From: Penium margaritaceum
Taxonomy: Eukaryota > Streptophyta > Zygnematophyceae > Desmidiales > Peniaceae
Length of the DNA stretch: 30,530 nucleotides
Assembly (NCBI GenBank): GCA_023375785.1
Contig: SZWC01015076.1
Span: 18,684 to 49,213, forward strand
Reading direction: 5' to 3'
This document shows positions 20,011 through 29,889 of the stretch, in pieces; positions within the stretch are counted from its first letter, which is position 1; every line of letters starts with the position of its first letter. Position numbers and translations under genes: made by a program. Under the pieces are notes generated by a model that saw nothing but the letters and a program-made list of their open reading frames with translations, was not told where the DNA came from and did not search any database.

Positions 20011-20299
20011 TCGATCAAATTTTTGATCACGTCATCAACGGGCGACAGATCACCATGGATAGAAGAAAAGTGGTTGTAGTCGCTGATTGTCTGAAGCCGA
20101 CCAACCTCTGAGACGCTCAAGTTTTTCTTGACTTCTGCAATTACTACCGGTGTTTCGTACAAGATAATGCCTGAGTGCCAGTGCCTCTCGCCGATCTCAC
20201 TCGAAAGAAAAACTAGTGGAGGTGGGGAGACGGTGAACGTGAAGCGTTCACCGCGTTGTGCAACGCTCTGTCCTCGGCGCCAACCCTACAATGAGCCGA

Positions 20300-20690
20300 T
20301 CCACTGGTTGACTACGTCATGGCTATGGACGCCTCCGTTCGAGCCATCGGCACAGTCCTCCTATAAAATCATGGCAACAGAGAGCAACATACATGTTGCA
20401 AAAATTGTGAGGACCAGAACTTAACTATGTCATATAGGAGAAGGAGATCCTTGTGGTCATACACACATTTAGTACTTGGCAGTGCTATCTTGAATGATGT
20501 TGATACACTGTACGTACCGACCATGCGTTGAAACGTTTCAAGACACATTTGAACCATAGTCGACGTCAAACCCGTTGGATGGAGTTCCTTGAATCTGGAT
20601 TCGACTAAGATATCTAATACTGGCCAAGTGAAATCAACCCAGCAGGCGCATTCAGCCGCCAACCAGATCTGATGGCTAAGGTAGCAACGC
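20300..20690 (+). pseudogene. Gypsy element G2 RNase H
   Basis: VDYVMAMDASVRAIGTVLL matches the start of the gypsy RNase H domain (VxxTDASxxGxGAVL, the first Asp being in MDAS). Later fragments in other frames, LKRFKTHLNHSRRQTRWMEFL and PSEINPAGAFSRQPDLM, match the conserved ...FKTQPHLSRRQARWLEFL...DALSRRPDL tail, where the catalytic Asp of DALSR is now Gly. Stops occur throughout. Confidence 0.75.
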
Positions 20691-20749
20691 TACAGCTAGA
20701 GTAGGATCTGTATCTCGAGTAGTTTTTCACACAATGCTACGACCATCAT

Positions 20750-21679
20750 GGTATACATGAAAAGGCAAAGTTCTCGTATGAAGCACCCTCTTGGCAGCAG
20801 CGATTTACTCGCCAAGTGGCCATTTCCTCGAACGATGAACTTTGTTGCATGCTGCTCCAGGATTACCACGACACCGGTCTAGGTGGACATTTCGGAGAAG
20901 ACAAGTCGTTGAAGAAGCTGCAAAGCACTGCTGATGGGACAAGATGCAAGTTGGCGTGTCCAATGTCCGCAAATTCTACGACACGTGTCAACGACAAAAA
21001 TCCCGTCGTACGAGGCCACCCAAACTTTGGAAGCCGCTTCATGCTTCGACGAAACCATGGCCTGATATCCCTGTTCCCACTTCATCACAGAATTACCAGT
21101 CACTCCCGAGGGATAAGACGCAATCCTTGAGGTTGTCGAGAGCTTTTCAAAAATGTCTCACTTTATCTTGACAATGACCACTGTCACCGTCGAAAGAATA
21201 GCGCGGTTGTTTCTAAACAACATCCTACGGCTACATGGTGTACCAAGAACCATCACGGGGGATATGGATAGTTGATTCACCAGTTGTTTGTGGCGTGAAC
21301 TAATGACTCGCTATGACAGTCAAATCCAGCTTTCAACAGCGTTCCTCTCAAACCGACGGCCAAACCAAGCGGACCAATCAGACGCTCGAACAACTTCTCC
21401 GAACTGTATGCGAACCTGATGGGACAGATTGGGCACAAAAACTCCCGACCGCCACAATCGCGTACAACTAAGCGATCACCATTGCAACGGATGAAACTCC
21501 GTTCAAAGCGGTGTAAGGCAAACTCGGACCAATCAGACGCTCGAACAACTTCTCCGAACTATATGCGAACCTGACGGGACAGATTGGGCACAAAAACTCC
21601 CGAACGCCACAATCGCATACAACTAAGCGATCACCATTGCAACGGATAAATCTCCGTTCGAAGTGGTGTAAGGCAAACT
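20750..21679 (+). pseudogene. Gypsy element G2 integrase, with internal tandem duplication
   Basis: The N-terminal zinc region is readable as LLQDYHDTGLGGHFGEDKS and, after a frame change, YDTCQRQKSRRTRPP. The core follows as VERFSKMSHFILTMTTVTVE, then ARLFLNNILRLHGVPRTITG with DMDS for the usual SDRDP, and CLWRELMTRYDSQIQLSTAF. The C-terminal part of the core (RTNQTLEQLLRTVCEPDGTDWAQKLP) is present twice because of a 155-bp tandem duplication. The domain ends at about 21679-21688, where sequence of the opposite strand's gypsy element begins. Its GPF/Y module and any chromodomain are missing. Confidence 0.85.
21370..21679 (+). repeat. 155-bp tandem duplication in gypsy integrase
   Basis: Copy 1 is 21370-21524 and copy 2 is 21525-21679, directly adjoining. 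I count 8 mismatches and no gap (about 95 percent). Both copies share the nonsense codons in ACAACTAAGCG and GTGTAAGGC, so the duplication arose after the integrase was already dead. The unit is not a multiple of three. Confidence 0.95.
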
Positions 21680-22074
21680 CAGAACACGTAGTGTCCCATG
21701 TGTGTTTGAAATGCGCTTTTGTGCACATCCTCTTCCATGATGCTGATTTTATGGTACACTTGAGATAAATCCAAGGACAAAAATACCTTTGCCCCTTGAA
21801 GTTGGTCAAACAGGTCCTCAATCCGCGGTAAGGAGAATTGATTGTCCATCGTCAGCTTGTTCAACGCCAAATAGTCCACGCACATGCGTAAACTACCGTC
21901 CTTGTTCACAAAAACGATGGAATCACCGTATGGCGAGCTACTTGGCTCGATCCATCCTTTTGTAAGGTACTCTTTGATTTGGCATTCGGCCTCTTGCCTT
22001 TCTGCTGGACTAAGGTAATACATGGGTCTGAACGCAGGATTCGCCTCCGGTTGCATCGTAATCATGTGGCCCAT
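21680..22074 (-). pseudogene. Gypsy family B reverse transcriptase, N-terminal third only
   Basis: A clean open frame reads LSPAERQEAECQIKEYL, then WIEPSSSPYGDSIVFVNKDG and SLRMCVDYLALNKLTMDNQF. It continues with PRIEDLFDQLQGAKVFLSLD (first catalytic Asp in SLDLSQVYHKI) and ends at HMGHYVF. These are the Ty3/gypsy RT finger and palm motifs. The frame stops exactly where the duplicated G2 integrase begins, so the YxDD box, RNase H and integrase are missing. Unlike the rest of this region it has few substitutions at conserved positions, suggesting a younger element than G2. Confidence 0.9.
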
Positions 22075-22620
22075 GTGTCTTTTTTATTGAAGCCCAGCAG
22101 GTGCGTCTTGGAATGCATCCAAGAACTTCGCCAATAGAGATTTGACCTCTTGTGGCGTGTCTTCCTTCACATCGTCCTCCACTTTCTATAGCAGAGCCAA
22201 GAAGTATCAACAACCTTGTCGAATACGTCTCTTGACCTACATCGTATCCAAGCTCGCATGAACTTTGAGTCGGGTCAGCAAAAATTCCGTACTCAGAGTC
22301 AACGTAAAGTGACGTTGTCCTTTTTGAAGGATCAAACTCTTTAGTTCAAAGCACATTAGAGCCTTGTTTTCACGGAGCCAGGGATTGCCTAGCGCCACGT
22401 CAAGTGGGCCAGGAAGGTTGAGTATCTTCAATGTGTCATTTTGTGTCTATCCTTGAATACAAATTCTCACTTTTCAAGTATCGATCACGGGTACCATACA
22501 GTTTTTACTGACGAGCACTGTGCCATTTGATGGCTCGTACTTCAAGTCAACCTGTCGGGTGAAGCCAAAGCTAACAAAGGAGTCATCTCCTCAAGTGTTA
22601 GCAAGTACATTCACGGGAGC
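22075..22620 (-). pseudogene. Gypsy family B protease and linker to RT, decayed
   Basis: The active-site region reads VLANT*GDDSFVSFGF, where the family would have a DTGA-type triad followed by xSFVS. A TGA and the change of Asp to Asn inactivate it. LDVALGNPWLRENKAL (22237-22431 open) matches the protease flap-end motif (family: LGxxWLxxxxP). The linker EVKSLLAKFLDAFQDAPAGL is the usual peptide before RT. Stops near 22433, 22247 and 22083 interrupt it. Confidence 0.7.
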
Positions 22621-23241
22621 ACTAGCTAGGTGTCCTTTGTATTGTATTGTCATGTTGCCTCCACCCTTCCGAGTGAACAGGCTCGATGATGGCAAGCCGA
22701 GTTTGTGATTAACACAGAATGTAGACAGCGGACGCCGTACCTCTAATGATTCACCTACTCGAGTCGACATCTTGTGGGTACGTGTAAATTTGGCTAGCAC
22801 CTTCCAGCCTTTCAATTTGACTGAGTCGAAGTCGTCGACCAAAGGTACATCAAACGTGATTGAACTCATTGCTTTGAGGGTATTTGCTTCAATCACTACA
22901 TCATACAAGTTTTTCATAGTGGTTGGTGTCGCCACCACTAAGCATGTCCGATCACGCATCTCATCCGAGGATGCAAGGTATAGTGGGCATTGACGGTCAA
23001 CAAGTGTAGAATGGGGTTCAACAAGAGGAAAGAAAACAAGAGAGAAGTTTGAACTCGTCAAAAACTCAAATTGTTTAACATCCTCACCTGAGAACATGAA
23101 CACACACTCATGATCCAGTGTCATCCCTGAGTGGTCCCCACTAACGTCACTTAGGGGTGGGGAAACCCGTCCCACGGCCTTACCTGTTACCACGGCCGGG
23201 CCCATTGACGAGACCGCGACCCTTTCCACGGCGTTATCCAC
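22591..23241 (-). pseudogene. Gypsy family B gag-protease linker region
   Basis: An open stretch of 216 residues between the zinc knuckle and the protease active site. I see no named domain. It has a predicted mixed fold with phrases such as FTRTHKMSTRVGESLEVRRP and SLFTRKGGGNMTIQYKGHLA running straight into the protease motif VNVLANT. It is probably the N-terminal part of an extended gypsy protease segment. It has no clear counterpart in the shorter plus-strand copy. Confidence 0.55.
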
Positions 23242-23323
23242 GACCTCCTGCTACACCCTCCCCACGATGTGCTACTAGTGCGGCTAACACTGCAGGCTCT
23301 TGTCCACCACCAGTTGCCTCAGG

Positions 23324-23365
23324 GCACTGAGCCCTAAAGTGACCAAATTGCATACATTTGTGGCA
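23324..23365 (-). pseudogene. Zinc knuckle of gypsy family B gag
   Basis: CHKCMQFGHFRAQC keeps all four ligands (C-x2-C-x4-H-x4-C), the nucleic-acid-binding knuckle of retrotransposon Gag. It is upstream of a Gly/Arg-rich stretch and follows the capsid domain, as usual. It is listed as part of a dead gene because the surrounding frame has stops. Confidence 0.9.
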
Positions 23366-23562
23366 GATTCCATCACGAAATTCTGTGTTGTGACGCTCAC
23401 GAGCCGCCTACAGCTTGTCATTGCCGTAGTTGTGCTTGTGCTTTGGAGTCTTGTGCCCGCCCGTCTTCTTGACTGGAGAGTTTACAGACTTCTTGCCTTT
23501 GGCCCCACCCCACTGCCCGGCTGCTCCTCCATGCGTATGTCCATGCGTATGTTTCAACCTTT

Positions 23563-25240
23563 TTATGCACACGCTTTTGGCCGTATGTCCGAGTAGTGCT
23601 TCGGGTTCTCTGAATACACCTCACTCATGTAGTCCCGCAACATCCTCCAGCTTGTCCAAGATTGGCCAATTGCCGTTGTGGTGGTCTTATCCTTCACATT
23701 CTCGCTTACAAGACCGTCATGCAAGTACTCCAAGAGCATGCACTCCGGGTACTTGAAGGTCTGAGTCCCATCGTCCTCGATGAAGCTTTTGGCTTCCTCC
23801 ACGAGTGTGGTGAACTCGCTCAAGTGGGCTTCGAGCGAGCTACCCTGCTGCCTGAAATCCTTGATCTTGTGAAAGCTGTACTGCGCCTCCTCACGCTGGA
23901 TGCATTTCTTACGTATGATCTCGCAGAAGGCCTCCCACGGCATGGGCTGCCACTCGAGGTGCGGCTGCTGCACATTCCACTCCTTGACCACATACTTATA
24001 GAGTTTGTCGTCAAGCCACGTCGTGGCAAGGTCGTCCCACTAGCTGACTGGAGCCTTGTGGACACATAGAACGTGTTCCATGCGATTCAGCTTGTCGGTC
24101 ACTTTCACGCAATTTTGGAATATCTCTACACTGTGGAGGAAGGACGTCTTCATGAACAGTCCCGAAACAAGTCATTGAGGTACGCAAGTTGGCACTGCCA
24201 CCAGTAGGGGCATGAGCACCTGTGGCGTGCTACGATTGCTGATGCATTTGCACCAGGGTCACGCTCTGCTACGCCTTGTCGAGGTCGTCACATCGGCAGC
24301 TTGCCTCCTGAGCGGCTAGGCGCTGCAGCTGGCGATCACGGTCAAGATCCGTGATGCTCCGCTCGACGTGGGTCAGTAGGTTGGCAAATGCAAACTTTAG
24401 CTCGAATGTCGTGAGAGCATCGACGATAGCCTCCAAGGCCTCGCGTTGTTCGTGCACCTTTACCCACTACATGAAGGTACGATTCGCGTACACGCCTCCA
24501 AGGAGTCCCACCTTCCGGAGGAGACTGTCACCAACAACAACGCTTGAGTGGGCATTGGTCTGCCTCATCGCGACCACATTGTAGGATGGGAGATCCGTCC
24601 CCACTCCTGCGGATGGTGCCGCACCTCCACCGTCGGTGGTGATCTTGAGTCGAGCCGTCGCCTCGGCGGCCAGCTCAATAAACCTTAGGCGATCATCACG
24701 AATTGCCTTCATGGTGACCTCGGCCGGCTCGTTCTTGCGAGAACTTCCCACGTGGCTGCTTTTGCCGCCTTTGCTGCTCTTGGCAGCCTCACTTCCTGTC
24801 GACAACTTTGGGGGATACGGCGAGCACCTTGTCTTTCTCGAGCGATCGGCTCGAGTTCGCCGCACAATGATGGCAATGATCATGATCCTTGTCGCCTTTG
24901 CCATCGTCGGCGTCGTGCTCATTTTCGGGGTCCATGCCCGACTGGTCTTCCTCGAGCGCGTCGTCGGTCGCGTAGGGGTCGCCCACGTGGGCGTCGACGT
25001 GCCCGTCGAGCATTTTTCCGGCTTCCACACGCTTCTCAGTGTCGCCAAGGTTGGAGTCGATTGACTTCGGTAGTATGGTTGCCTTTGGTTTGGCAATTGT
25101 GCTCGCGATGACGGCTCCCAAAATTTGGAGTCCGCCGAGGGCATGTGGTGAGGCTGTCACCACCTTGCCCTTGTTGGTCTTGGATAGTTCGGCACCTGCT
25201 ATCGCATTGTCCTTGCAACTAGCACGTGAAGATCGTTATG
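23563..25240 (-). pseudogene. Gypsy family B gag, minus-strand copy
   Basis: The N-terminal part is open from 25163 or earlier (PHALGGLQILGAVIAS, then an acidic His/Asp-rich stretch, DGHVDAHVGDPY and HDADDGKGDKDHDH). Homologous reading extends upstream to about 25200 (SKTNKGKVV), so the true start may be earlier. The frame changes near 24800 to a Lys/Ser-rich linker, then EALEAIVDALTTFELKFAF at about 24440-24380. The capsid domain is a clean frame, 23991-23563: EWNVQQPHLEWQPMPWEAF, CIQREEAQYSFHKIKDFRQQ, SLEAHLSEFTTLVEEAKSF and MLLEYLHDGLVSENVKDK, typical of Retrotrans_gag. It would assemble particles. It is paired with the plus-strand copy at 7525-8930. Confidence 0.85.
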
Positions 25241-26049
25241 AGGATCACCCCACAACTTTGAGGAGGAATCGCCTCCTAAAGTCTCGTTAACTCGATCGAT
25301 GAGGCAATCATAAATTTAATATCTATTTTCCTAGGCTGCCACGTTGGCACAAGGGCGTGGATTTTGGAAGTAGTGTTCCTAAGCCGTGACTCACGGCAAT
25401 TGGTAGCAACTAGAATCCAGGAAAACATAATATTATTATACAAGGAAATGATAAGGAATGTGAAGGCCGCTCACAAAACAAGGGGCAAAAAGTGGAGGAG
25501 GGATTTCACAAATTCCTATCAACTCTTTCACTCCCTCTTCCAACTTCTTGTCTTCTCTTGTCTTCTTGTCTTCTTCGGCCTCCTCTTGAGTCTTCTTCGC
25601 ATAATTTGTGCCCCTTGGCGGCGTCTCAATTGAGCAGACGACTTTGGGGAAGCTGCCAAGAAATCCTCAAGGTATAGTCCTCCATCTTTTTAGGGTGTTC
25701 TCAGGCCATGAGAGCCCCTCGCCTTGGGAAGAAACACTGTTCCAATTTTTGGATGAAGGAGGGAGTAGGGAACCTTGAATATGGAGGCAGATTTGTGGTT
25801 TTGGGAGTGAGCACTCCCCATCCCATTCAAGAAAAATCCAACAAGCTCCCTGGAGTGAAGAAAAAACTCAAATGAGTTAGGAGGTTAGAGCTCTTAAAGA
25901 GCTCTCAAACACACTTTTGGCGCTTGAAACGGATTAGTATGGACGTTGTATGCCCCTTTGGCATTTCTGCTACTGCTTCCAGTAGCCGGCGACATTTTAT
26001 ATAAGACGTAGCCATCATTTCCGTCAAATCCTTGGTCACGAGGGTCATC
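25241..26049 (-). other. Leader (5' untranslated) region of gypsy family B, minus copy
   Basis: About 800 bp between primer-binding site and gag, without a recognised gene. It carries a CT-rich stretch (25525-25610), a pair of near-identical hexamers forming GAGCTCTT...AAGAGCTC at 25889-25905, and the GTGAGTCACGGC motif shared with the plus copy. Leaders usually hold packaging and dimerisation signals; none can be pinpointed here. Confidence 0.5.
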
Positions 26050-26063
26050 TGGTTCTAATACCA
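26050..26063 (-). promoter_or_regulatory. Primer-binding site of gypsy family B, minus copy
   Basis: The minus strand reads TGGTATTAGAACCA, 12 of 14 bases of the plant consensus TGGTATCAGAGCCA for the 3' end of initiator Met tRNA. It directly follows an LTR ending CCTGTTACA, one base away. Confidence 0.85.
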
Positions 26064-26064
26064 T

Positions 26065-26760
26065 TGTAACAGGTTGGAATCTCCACGTCCCGCACTTAGG
26101 TCGTCATCGGAGTTTGCACAAAATGGCGTCAAGAGCTCGCTCGAGGAGTTTTCTCCTCCGCATCACTCTGGGGGCAATCGTCATCAATGACTTTGTGGAG
26201 GAAGACTTGAATAATTCAAGTCTCCAGAGGCCCATTTCCGTTATTGTCTCACTCCCTCCTTCTGGGTCCGAAACGAGGGGGGGTTACCTTGAACTCGTGA
26301 GTTGGAACGAGATTTCCAATTTTGAAACTTGTAGTTCGTCCTAAACAAATGCGAATTTTGTTTTTGATGCGTCGGCGTGAAATCATCGCATGCGAGGCAC
26401 GATCGGCGATTTTGCGCCGATTATTCTCGTGCGTTCCTCGCTCCTCGCTCTCGCTCTATCCCTCGTGCTCGCTTGCTCTCGCGAGCGAGGAGGGCGAACG
26501 AGGGCAAGGGCACGAGGCCACGGGCCTCGGCTCTTGAGGCCTCGCGACCTCCTGGCCGCCGATTGAGCCACAAGCTCGTTTGCCGGCTGAAGGCTCGCCG
26601 ACGGGTGGCCGGCCTGCCACTTGACCGGACGCCAGCCACCCAGCTCGCCAGCCGCCGGCAGGCCGGTAGCCAGTGGGTGGCTGGCCACCGACAAAACCTC
26701 GCGATAGCGAGGGGTGGCTTGCAGCCACCCCCTTGCTATCGCTGGGTGGGAGGGCCGAAC
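26065..26760 (-). repeat. 5' LTR of gypsy family B, minus-strand copy
   Basis: The inner end is firm: ...TGTTACA on the minus strand, next to the primer-binding site. The block aligns with 5815-6547 in reverse orientation throughout. The middle has a dense GC-rich section of GGCC, GCCGGC and CTCGCG phrases. A long hairpin lies at 26701-26742. The outer end is unclear because a C run and a fragment of another LTR follow at 26763; I stop the feature there. Confidence 0.7.
26701..26742. other. Two-part 17-bp stem hairpin in the family B LTR
   Basis: GCGATAGC pairs with GCTATCGC outside, and GGGGTGGCT pairs with AGCCACCCC inside, with loop TGC and a 2/3-base internal bulge. The equivalent place in the other LTR holds a perfect 11-bp stem of different sequence. 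Confidence 0.85.
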
Positions 26761-26762
26761 CG

Positions 26763-26775
26763 CCCCCCCCCCCCC
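26763..26775. repeat. C13 mononucleotide run
   Basis: An uninterrupted run of 13 C between two different LTR-derived segments. It could be real or an assembly or length artefact. Confidence 0.85.
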
Positions 26776-26780
26776 GCTAC

Positions 26781-26830
26781 ATCTGCCTTGCAATTTCGAC
26801 CTGTTCACCATCTATGCTTCGTTCGGCATT
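26781..26830 (+). repeat. Fragment of a G2-type LTR end
   Basis: TCTGCCTTGCAATTTCGACC and what follows to CGGCATTATA match 11617-11668, the last 50 bases of the G2 LTR, with about 10 differences. It is probably the end of another LTR of that family. Confidence 0.65.
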
Positions 26831-28081
26831 ATAGTGAATGTGCAATGAAAGTTTCCATGTTGGTATTTCTTGCATTTTGTAGGTTAAGTGTAAATATTTG
26901 TAGGCAAGTGGCTAGGGGAGTGTTATTCTTCTAAACGTCGGATAAGATATTAATATTCTTTTGATCGATGCTTAGTGCATACACGCAATCGGATTTCTCG
27001 GGTAATCCCTATATGTATCTTGTTTCATATGAATCATCTCGTAAAAGACGTGGAATTGATATAGAAGAATAACTAGGATGAAAATCTTAGAGATGCCTAG
27101 TCCGACCCTCGTCTTCACACGGGCTGCATTCCGTCGGAAGTTGTAGCTGAATAATGCCTTTGTGCTTCTTGCTTGATCGAAGGGGCCTATTTTGGGAGCG
27201 CTGTTCCATTTAATGCCCGTGTGAGGGGAAGAGTAATCATGTTGAAATCTGTCAAAATCACCATGGAGCAGAGCCGACGGATGGACAAATAGTTCTTTCG
27301 TAGGATTTCGACACATCTCACCACCGGTGAAATGTGTCCAAAATGTTCGATAGCAGAAAAAATAAAAATGGACTGACGAATCAAGGACGCAGCACATTCA
27401 TTGGAGGTTAATGAGAGCGCTTCATACTTTACAGGATCTGTATGTTGGATGTTCCCCGTACTTGGGGTGTTTCTGGGCACTGTTCCTCGGTGCCTGTTCA
27501 TTGGAGGCGAGTCCACGCAAAACCTCGGCAAGCATGTTGTACAAACACCAACTTTGGTATCAACTAGCATCGTCGGTTATTAAGCCGTTCGATCAGGATA
27601 TGCAAAAGCCGATTTTGACTATAGCGGGACCTTGTCGTTATGCGGCATGGTTTAAGGCATGAATTAGACATGAAAATCCAAGGACGACATTTTTCATCGT
27701 CAATTCTTCGAATCACGCCAATTATGATGAATAAAATATTAATTTGGTTTCATTTTGAATCAAGTCATTGGAATGAACTTGCATTTACAATTCAACATTA
27801 TGTGCTTTAAAATGTGTTTAGTTATATATTTTTATAGATGAAAGCCAAACAGGCATGAAAGAGATACATTAGACTCAGGGAAATGAATTAACTGATATAG
27901 AAGCAAACTTTTATTGTTTATTTAAAACATTTATGAATTTTTATGAAGAATGTTATTTTACCAAATTTTCTAACCTGATGAAGGGTGAGTAAAATTTTTC
28001 GATTTCAATCACCTATCCTAGTAATTAATATTCTTTTGAGTCCCTTAAAATTTTCACTGTAGTTTCATTTTCCTTATCACT
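26831..28081. other. AT-rich stretch without a recognised gene
   Basis: Open frames on the minus strand at 26972-27397 (141 residues) and 27187-27570 (127 residues) overlap each other and show no known motif. The right 400 bases are very AT-rich (27700-28080). No LTR, RT or host gene signature is visible. Confidence 0.45.
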
Positions 28082-28627
28082 GTGGTTCTACTTCTTTATT
28101 CATTGGAGCGTGCTAGAAGGTTAATATTTCTCCTTTCACATCCTTCTTTGCACCTATCAATATTAAGATTGGCTTTAGGAGTTCTCCGAGTGGTTACGGG
28201 GCTTCCTGTGTCAATATCGCTCGCTCGGGCGATCCTTTTTCCGTTGGCCGTCTTCATGGCCACATTTGAAAGGAGGAGTTGGCGCGCGCTTGAATATGGC
28301 CAAATCAGTAAGGGAGGCTGCGGAGCGCAGTCAATTATGGCCAAATGTGATAGCGAGCGACACTTTATGGCCAATATGGATGATGACTCCGAGCCGCGGC
28401 CAGTTTTCGAAGGATACTCAAAAACATGGCCAATCAAAAACAAGGCTTCAATGTTGTACACGAAGTGCACAACGGGTTACAAAGTAACCAGGACATTCCG
28501 TATACATGAATGTGTACCAATGTGCGTTTGTGTTATGCAACTGATGATTAGGCGTACACAAATCCATCATATGCAGATGCCTGATTTTTTCAGTACGTTC
28601 ATGGATGGCGTTGACGTTAAGATGTAA
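28082..28627 (+). CDS. Open frame of 181 residues, no recognised domain
   Basis: The longest frame outside transposon or repeat sequence. The N-terminal 60 residues are hydrophobic and Leu/Arg/Ser-rich (LGVLRVVTGLPVSISLARAI), which could be a membrane-associated or targeting segment. The rest is polar with scattered Cys and Met. The ATG at 28082 has no strong context (gtggttct follows). The frame spans an area with a repeated TGGCCA motif on an AT-moderate background, so chance remains a good explanation. No introns or splice signals can be assigned. Confidence 0.2.
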   Translation: MVLLLYSLERARRLIFLLSHPSLHLSILRLALGVLRVVTGLPVSISLARAILFPLAVFMATFERRSWRALEYGQISKGGCGAQSIMAKCDSERHFMANMDDDSEPRPVFEGYSKTWPIKNKASMLYTKCTTGYKVTRTFRIHECVPMCVCVMQLMIRRTQIHHMQMPDFFSTFMDGVDVKM

Positions 28628-28689
28628 CATGCAGGGGAAAACTTTAGGTATGATTTGATTATATTTCCATACATGTTTGTGCACGTTCC

Positions 28690-28962
28690 CTTCCATATCC
28701 AAATGCATATTTAAATCCATATCCATTTCCATTTCTTTCTGAATATCCATCCATATCCATAACCATATAAACGTATCAATATCCATATCCATACCCATGT
28801 CCATGTCCATATCCATAACCATATCCATTTCCATATCCATATCCATATCCATATCCATTTCCATATCCATATCCATATCCATATCCATATCCATATCCAT
28901 ATCCATATCCATATCTACATCCATATTTATATCCATATCCATTTCCATATCCATCTCCATCT
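28690..28962. repeat. CCATAT hexanucleotide microsatellite
   Basis: Imperfect CCATAT units throughout, with variants CCATTT, CCATAA and CCATGT, and nine perfect units at 28861-28914. The flanks are more degenerate than the core, the usual picture of slippage with old edges. Long Met-Asp (minus) and Ser-Ile (plus) frames here are by-products of the repeat. Confidence 0.95.
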
Positions 28963-29344
28963 CACTTACCGCCTCACCTGCCTTTACCAAGCCTTCTTTC
29001 CTAGCTTGCCACGAGACCGAGTTGACCTACTATTCGGCACCCTGCTCGCGTACAAATCGGCTTGGATGTTGAATCCTTCCACCCTTTCCCATCCAATTTG
29101 GCAAGAATGTTAGGCCGATCCTCAATCTTCACCAACCCCAAAACCTTAGCCAACTTATCTCTTTTTGCAACACAACATCTAGCTCACCTCCACCTCCTTT
29201 GCCCCACGAAGTCGTAAGAAAGTAAAGATAGGCCTCTAAACCATTGAGTCTGATTTATTGTGCCCCATTAGGCTTTGCAACGTTTTAATCAAAGAACCTC
29301 GCTACANGGCTTCAATCCCCGGACGTCTTTTGGTGTTGAGATAG
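28963..29344. other. Non-coding stretch with one undetermined base
   Basis: No gene is seen. Position 29307 is N. The sequence before the C run (GGCTTCAATCCCCGGACGTC) looks vaguely like a tRNA B box but lacks a partner A box. Confidence 0.4.

Positions 29345-29375
<31 letters not shown>
29345..29375. repeat. C31 mononucleotide run
   Basis: Thirty-one consecutive C, 38 bases after an N. Such a run is hard to sequence, so its length and the join across it are doubtful. Confidence 0.9.
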
Positions 29376-29860
29376 AGTTGGTTACGACCAAGGGCAAAAA
29401 AATTCCATATTCGTACATATATGTATATATAAATATTTTCTATATATTTTGTTTTCATGCGTATGTTGAAAATTGAAACTTAAATCTGTTCCCACTTCTA
29501 AAGAATATGCGGTCTGAACTGGGAACAATTCTTTGAGGCCTGTGTGGACCAAGGTTCCGATCAGGGGTACAGTAGAATATGAAGATAGTAGTGTGGATCC
29601 AGTTCAGGTTGGTGGAGATGCGTAATCATGAGCTTTACTTTGGCAAACGTGCGGAATCGCCAGCCATGCACATGATGCTGACAGCAAAGCGAAATGGATG
29701 GTGCTGACTTGGCATTGTTGTTGGGTGGATCTACTTTTCCACTAGCTGTGGATTGGTGTCCACAAAAGTTCAATAATTCAAAATCTTTCAAAATGCATGC
29801 AAAATGATGGTTTGTCTTTAGGATTGAACGTCTTCCCGAGTCTGTTTTCTTTTTGTTTTT
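29376..29860. other. Non-coding stretch
   Basis: AT-rich at first (TATATA-type runs at 29418-29450), then mixed. Nothing is recognised. The minus-strand frame 29561-30160 crosses it but has no domain and mirrors the GC-rich block on the right. Confidence 0.4.
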
Positions 29861-29889
29861 CGTTTTTAACGGCTTAGTCGTCCAGGCTG

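Noticed and set aside
26383..26811. Frames of 142 and 185 residues in both strands as host genes
   Set aside because: They lie in the LTR of gypsy family B; the GC-rich LTR has few stops in any frame.
26972..27570. Minus-strand 141- and 127-residue frames as a gene
   Set aside because: They overlap in different frames and show no recognisable family motif.
28690..28962. Possible CRISPR-like array
   Set aside because: Six-base tandem units without spacers in eukaryotic DNA; it is a simple microsatellite.
28448..28990. Minus-strand frame of repeated Met-Asp and plus-strand frame of repeated Ser-Ile
   Set aside because: Both are direct translations of the CCATAT microsatellite.
29275..29340. 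tRNA or SINE head from a B-box-like GGCTTCAATCC
   Set aside because: No A box at the proper distance, no cloverleaf and an N inside.
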